From contig NZ_JAHHIR010000074.1 of NCBI RefSeq assembly GCF_018678075.1, forward strand, positions 34,906 through 98,905: a stretch of 64,000 nucleotides of DNA, written 5' to 3'. This stretch comes from Epibacterium ulvae (lineage in GTDB: Bacteria; Pseudomonadota; Alphaproteobacteria; Rhodobacterales; Rhodobacteraceae). Shown here one piece after another: positions 63,084 to 64,000 of this stretch (position 1 is its first letter; every line of letters begins with the position of its first letter). The notes below the pieces were generated by a model, which did no database searches, was not told where the DNA came from, and saw nothing but the letters and a program-made list of their open reading frames with translations. Both the position numbers and the translations under genes were made by a program.

Positions 63084-63449
63084 TTAGGCAGCCAGTGCGG
63101 CCTGCGCTTGTGCAACGATTGCACCAAACGCTTCGGGCTCATGCACGGCCAGATCAGCCAGAACCTTACGGTCAACTTCGATACCGGCCAGGGTCAGACC
63201 ATTGATGAAGCGCGAATATGTCAGCGCCTCGTCATGGCTGCGGACAGCTGCATTGATACGCTGGATCCACAGAGCGCGGAAATTCCGCTTCCGGTTCTTA
63301 CGGTCACGGGTTGCATATTGGTTGGCCTTATCGACGGCCTGGCGCGCGACCTTAAAGGTGCTCTTGCGGCGGCCATAATAACCTTTTGCAGCCTTGATGA
63401 CTTTTCTGTGACGGGCGTGAGTGACGGTACCACCTTTAACGCGGGACAT
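63084..63449 (-). CDS. rplT: 50S ribosomal protein L20
   Basis: The 121-aa L20 begins [28 protein letters not shown], fully canonical, and ends in [20 protein letters not shown]. It is needed for early 50S assembly and can repress its own operon in other bacteria. It follows rpmI by 15 bases. Confidence 0.98.
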   Translation of the reverse strand: MSRVKGGTVTHARHRKVIKAAKGYYGRRKSTFKVARQAVDKANQYATRDRKNRKRNFRALWIQRINAAVRSHDEALTYSRFINGLTLAGIEVDRKVLADLAVHEPEAFGAIVAQAQAALAA

Positions 63450-63464
63450 AGCTCAGATCTCCTC

Positions 63465-63665
63465 TTAACGATCGTAGGGCATGTAGCCCTTGACGGTTTT
63501 TGCGTCGGGCTTGGACAGGGTGGTGGTGCCGCGGGCATCACGGATGAATTTCGTGGTACGCTTGATCATACCGTGGCGTTTGCCGGCCTGACCTGCTTTT
63601 ACCTTACCGCTAGCGGTAACCTTAAAGCGCTTCTTTGCGCTCGACTTTGTCTTCATTTTGGGCAT
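63465..63665 (-). CDS. rpmI: 50S ribosomal protein L35
   Basis: The 66-aa L35 begins [20 protein letters not shown], canonical, and ends [17 protein letters not shown] lies seven bases before the ATG at 63665; the open frame continues upstream without meaning. infC, the usual first gene of this operon, is not next to it here. Confidence 0.97.
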   Translation of the reverse strand: MPKMKTKSSAKKRFKVTASGKVKAGQAGKRHGMIKRTTKFIRDARGTTTLSKPDAKTVKGYMPYDR

Positions 63666-64000
63666 TTCCGTCTCCTTCAATGCGGGTTCGCAATACACAC
63701 GACTCGGCATGCCACTTAGCCGGACGCGCGAACAGAACGGCCATTTAGAAGCAGACGCCCCCGATGACAACCCCAAAAGACACTGCACCGTCGCAAACAA
63801 GGGAGAAACAGCGAACCGAATGCAGGAGTGCTGTATCGGCACGACACAACCGAATGTCTCTCTGAATTAGATCACCGAACACCCGCTTCCCCAGAATCCA
63901 GGACAAGACGACCGGTGTAGACATTTAACATGTCCGTCGTCAGGGTTTTTGGAACCAATGGCAGCTTAAACTAAGAGAGTATCTGGCTCATCTGGTTGGT
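63666..64000. other. Gene-free right edge upstream of rpmI
   Basis: No gene or tRNA is seen in the last 335 bp. It should contain the rpmI promoter and leader. GACGAC (63907-63912) with GTCGTC (63936-63941), and inside them GACA and TGTC, form a hairpin followed by AGGGTTTTT on the + strand, which may be a terminator of something outside the window or a leader structure. Confidence 0.5.

Noticed and set aside
1..64000. CRISPR arrays, prophage, toxin-antitoxin or biosynthetic cluster
   Set aside because: No spaced direct repeats, phage structural genes, toxin-antitoxin pairs or large synthase genes were seen; the content is chromosomal core apart from the IS relic and the DUF2513 gene.

Overview
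The window is a 64 kb stretch of a GC-rich alphaproteobacterial chromosome. Gene content and order fit the Rhodobacteraceae (Roseobacter group): ccoNOQP and ccoGHIS beside fnrL and hemN, an SRP RNA gene close to dnaX, rpsU divergent from a COQ9 gene, a TrcR-type (DUF1013) regulator, and a membrane-anchored cytochrome of the c-y type. Nearly all of it is core metabolism. The only mobile element seen is one decayed IS5-family copy, and there are no phage genes, CRISPR arrays or tRNAs.

Layout. 0.2-9.7 kb: heme genes (hemE, hemC, hemF), a 57-aa unannotated-type gene behind hemE, a GH25 lysozyme-like lipoprotein, an SDR-fold protein lacking its catalytic Tyr/Lys, an RsmC-like methyltransferase, clpS, a HAD phosphatase and a D-Ala-D-Ala carboxypeptidase with a SPOR domain. 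9.7-10.55 kb: the IS relic. 10.6-23.1 kb: the microaerobic block. It holds ccoGHIS (copper delivery and assembly), a GcvA-like LysR regulator, ccoNOQP (cbb3 oxidase), a universal stress protein, fnrL and oxygen-independent hemN. Four FNR-type boxes lie in this block. Three sit in front of ccoG, between ccoN and the stress gene, and between fnrL and hemN. The fourth lies behind ccoP with no obvious target.

23.3-34.3 kb: a YejABEF-type peptide ABC importer, cytochrome c-y, prephenate dehydratase, an SRPBCC protein, an NADH pyrophosphatase and a CpdB/UshA-like nucleotidase. 34.3-39.7 kb: SRP RNA, a cobalamin riboswitch in front of a cysteine-rich small protein, a dual-specificity phosphatase, then dnaX, a RidA-family gene, ybaB and recR. 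39.7-49 kb: threonine aldolase, trcR, RNase T2, a DUF2189 membrane protein, a quinone oxidoreductase, COQ9, rpsU, a CAP-domain/RTX secreted protein and PPK2. 49-55.6 kb: an Lrp regulator divergent from alanine dehydrogenase, mscL, a TetR regulator with a perfect palindromic operator and a co-transcribed four-helix membrane protein, GNAT, YtoQ, a methyltransferase and a LysR regulator. 55.6-64 kb: pheT and pheS separated by a hydrolase gene and a low-GC DUF2513 gene, a class III adenylate cyclase, a Hint-domain protein, rplT and rpmI.

Theme. Much of the window serves respiration under changing oxygen: O2-dependent HemF versus O2-independent HemN, FnrL, cbb3 oxidase with its assembly factors, cytochrome c-y and COQ9. 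I did not find a clear new multi-gene system. The best leads are the orphan FNR box behind ccoP, the B12-riboswitch-controlled cysteine-rich protein, the TetR/membrane-protein pair, the SDR without catalytic residues, and a set of long perfect intergenic palindromes.
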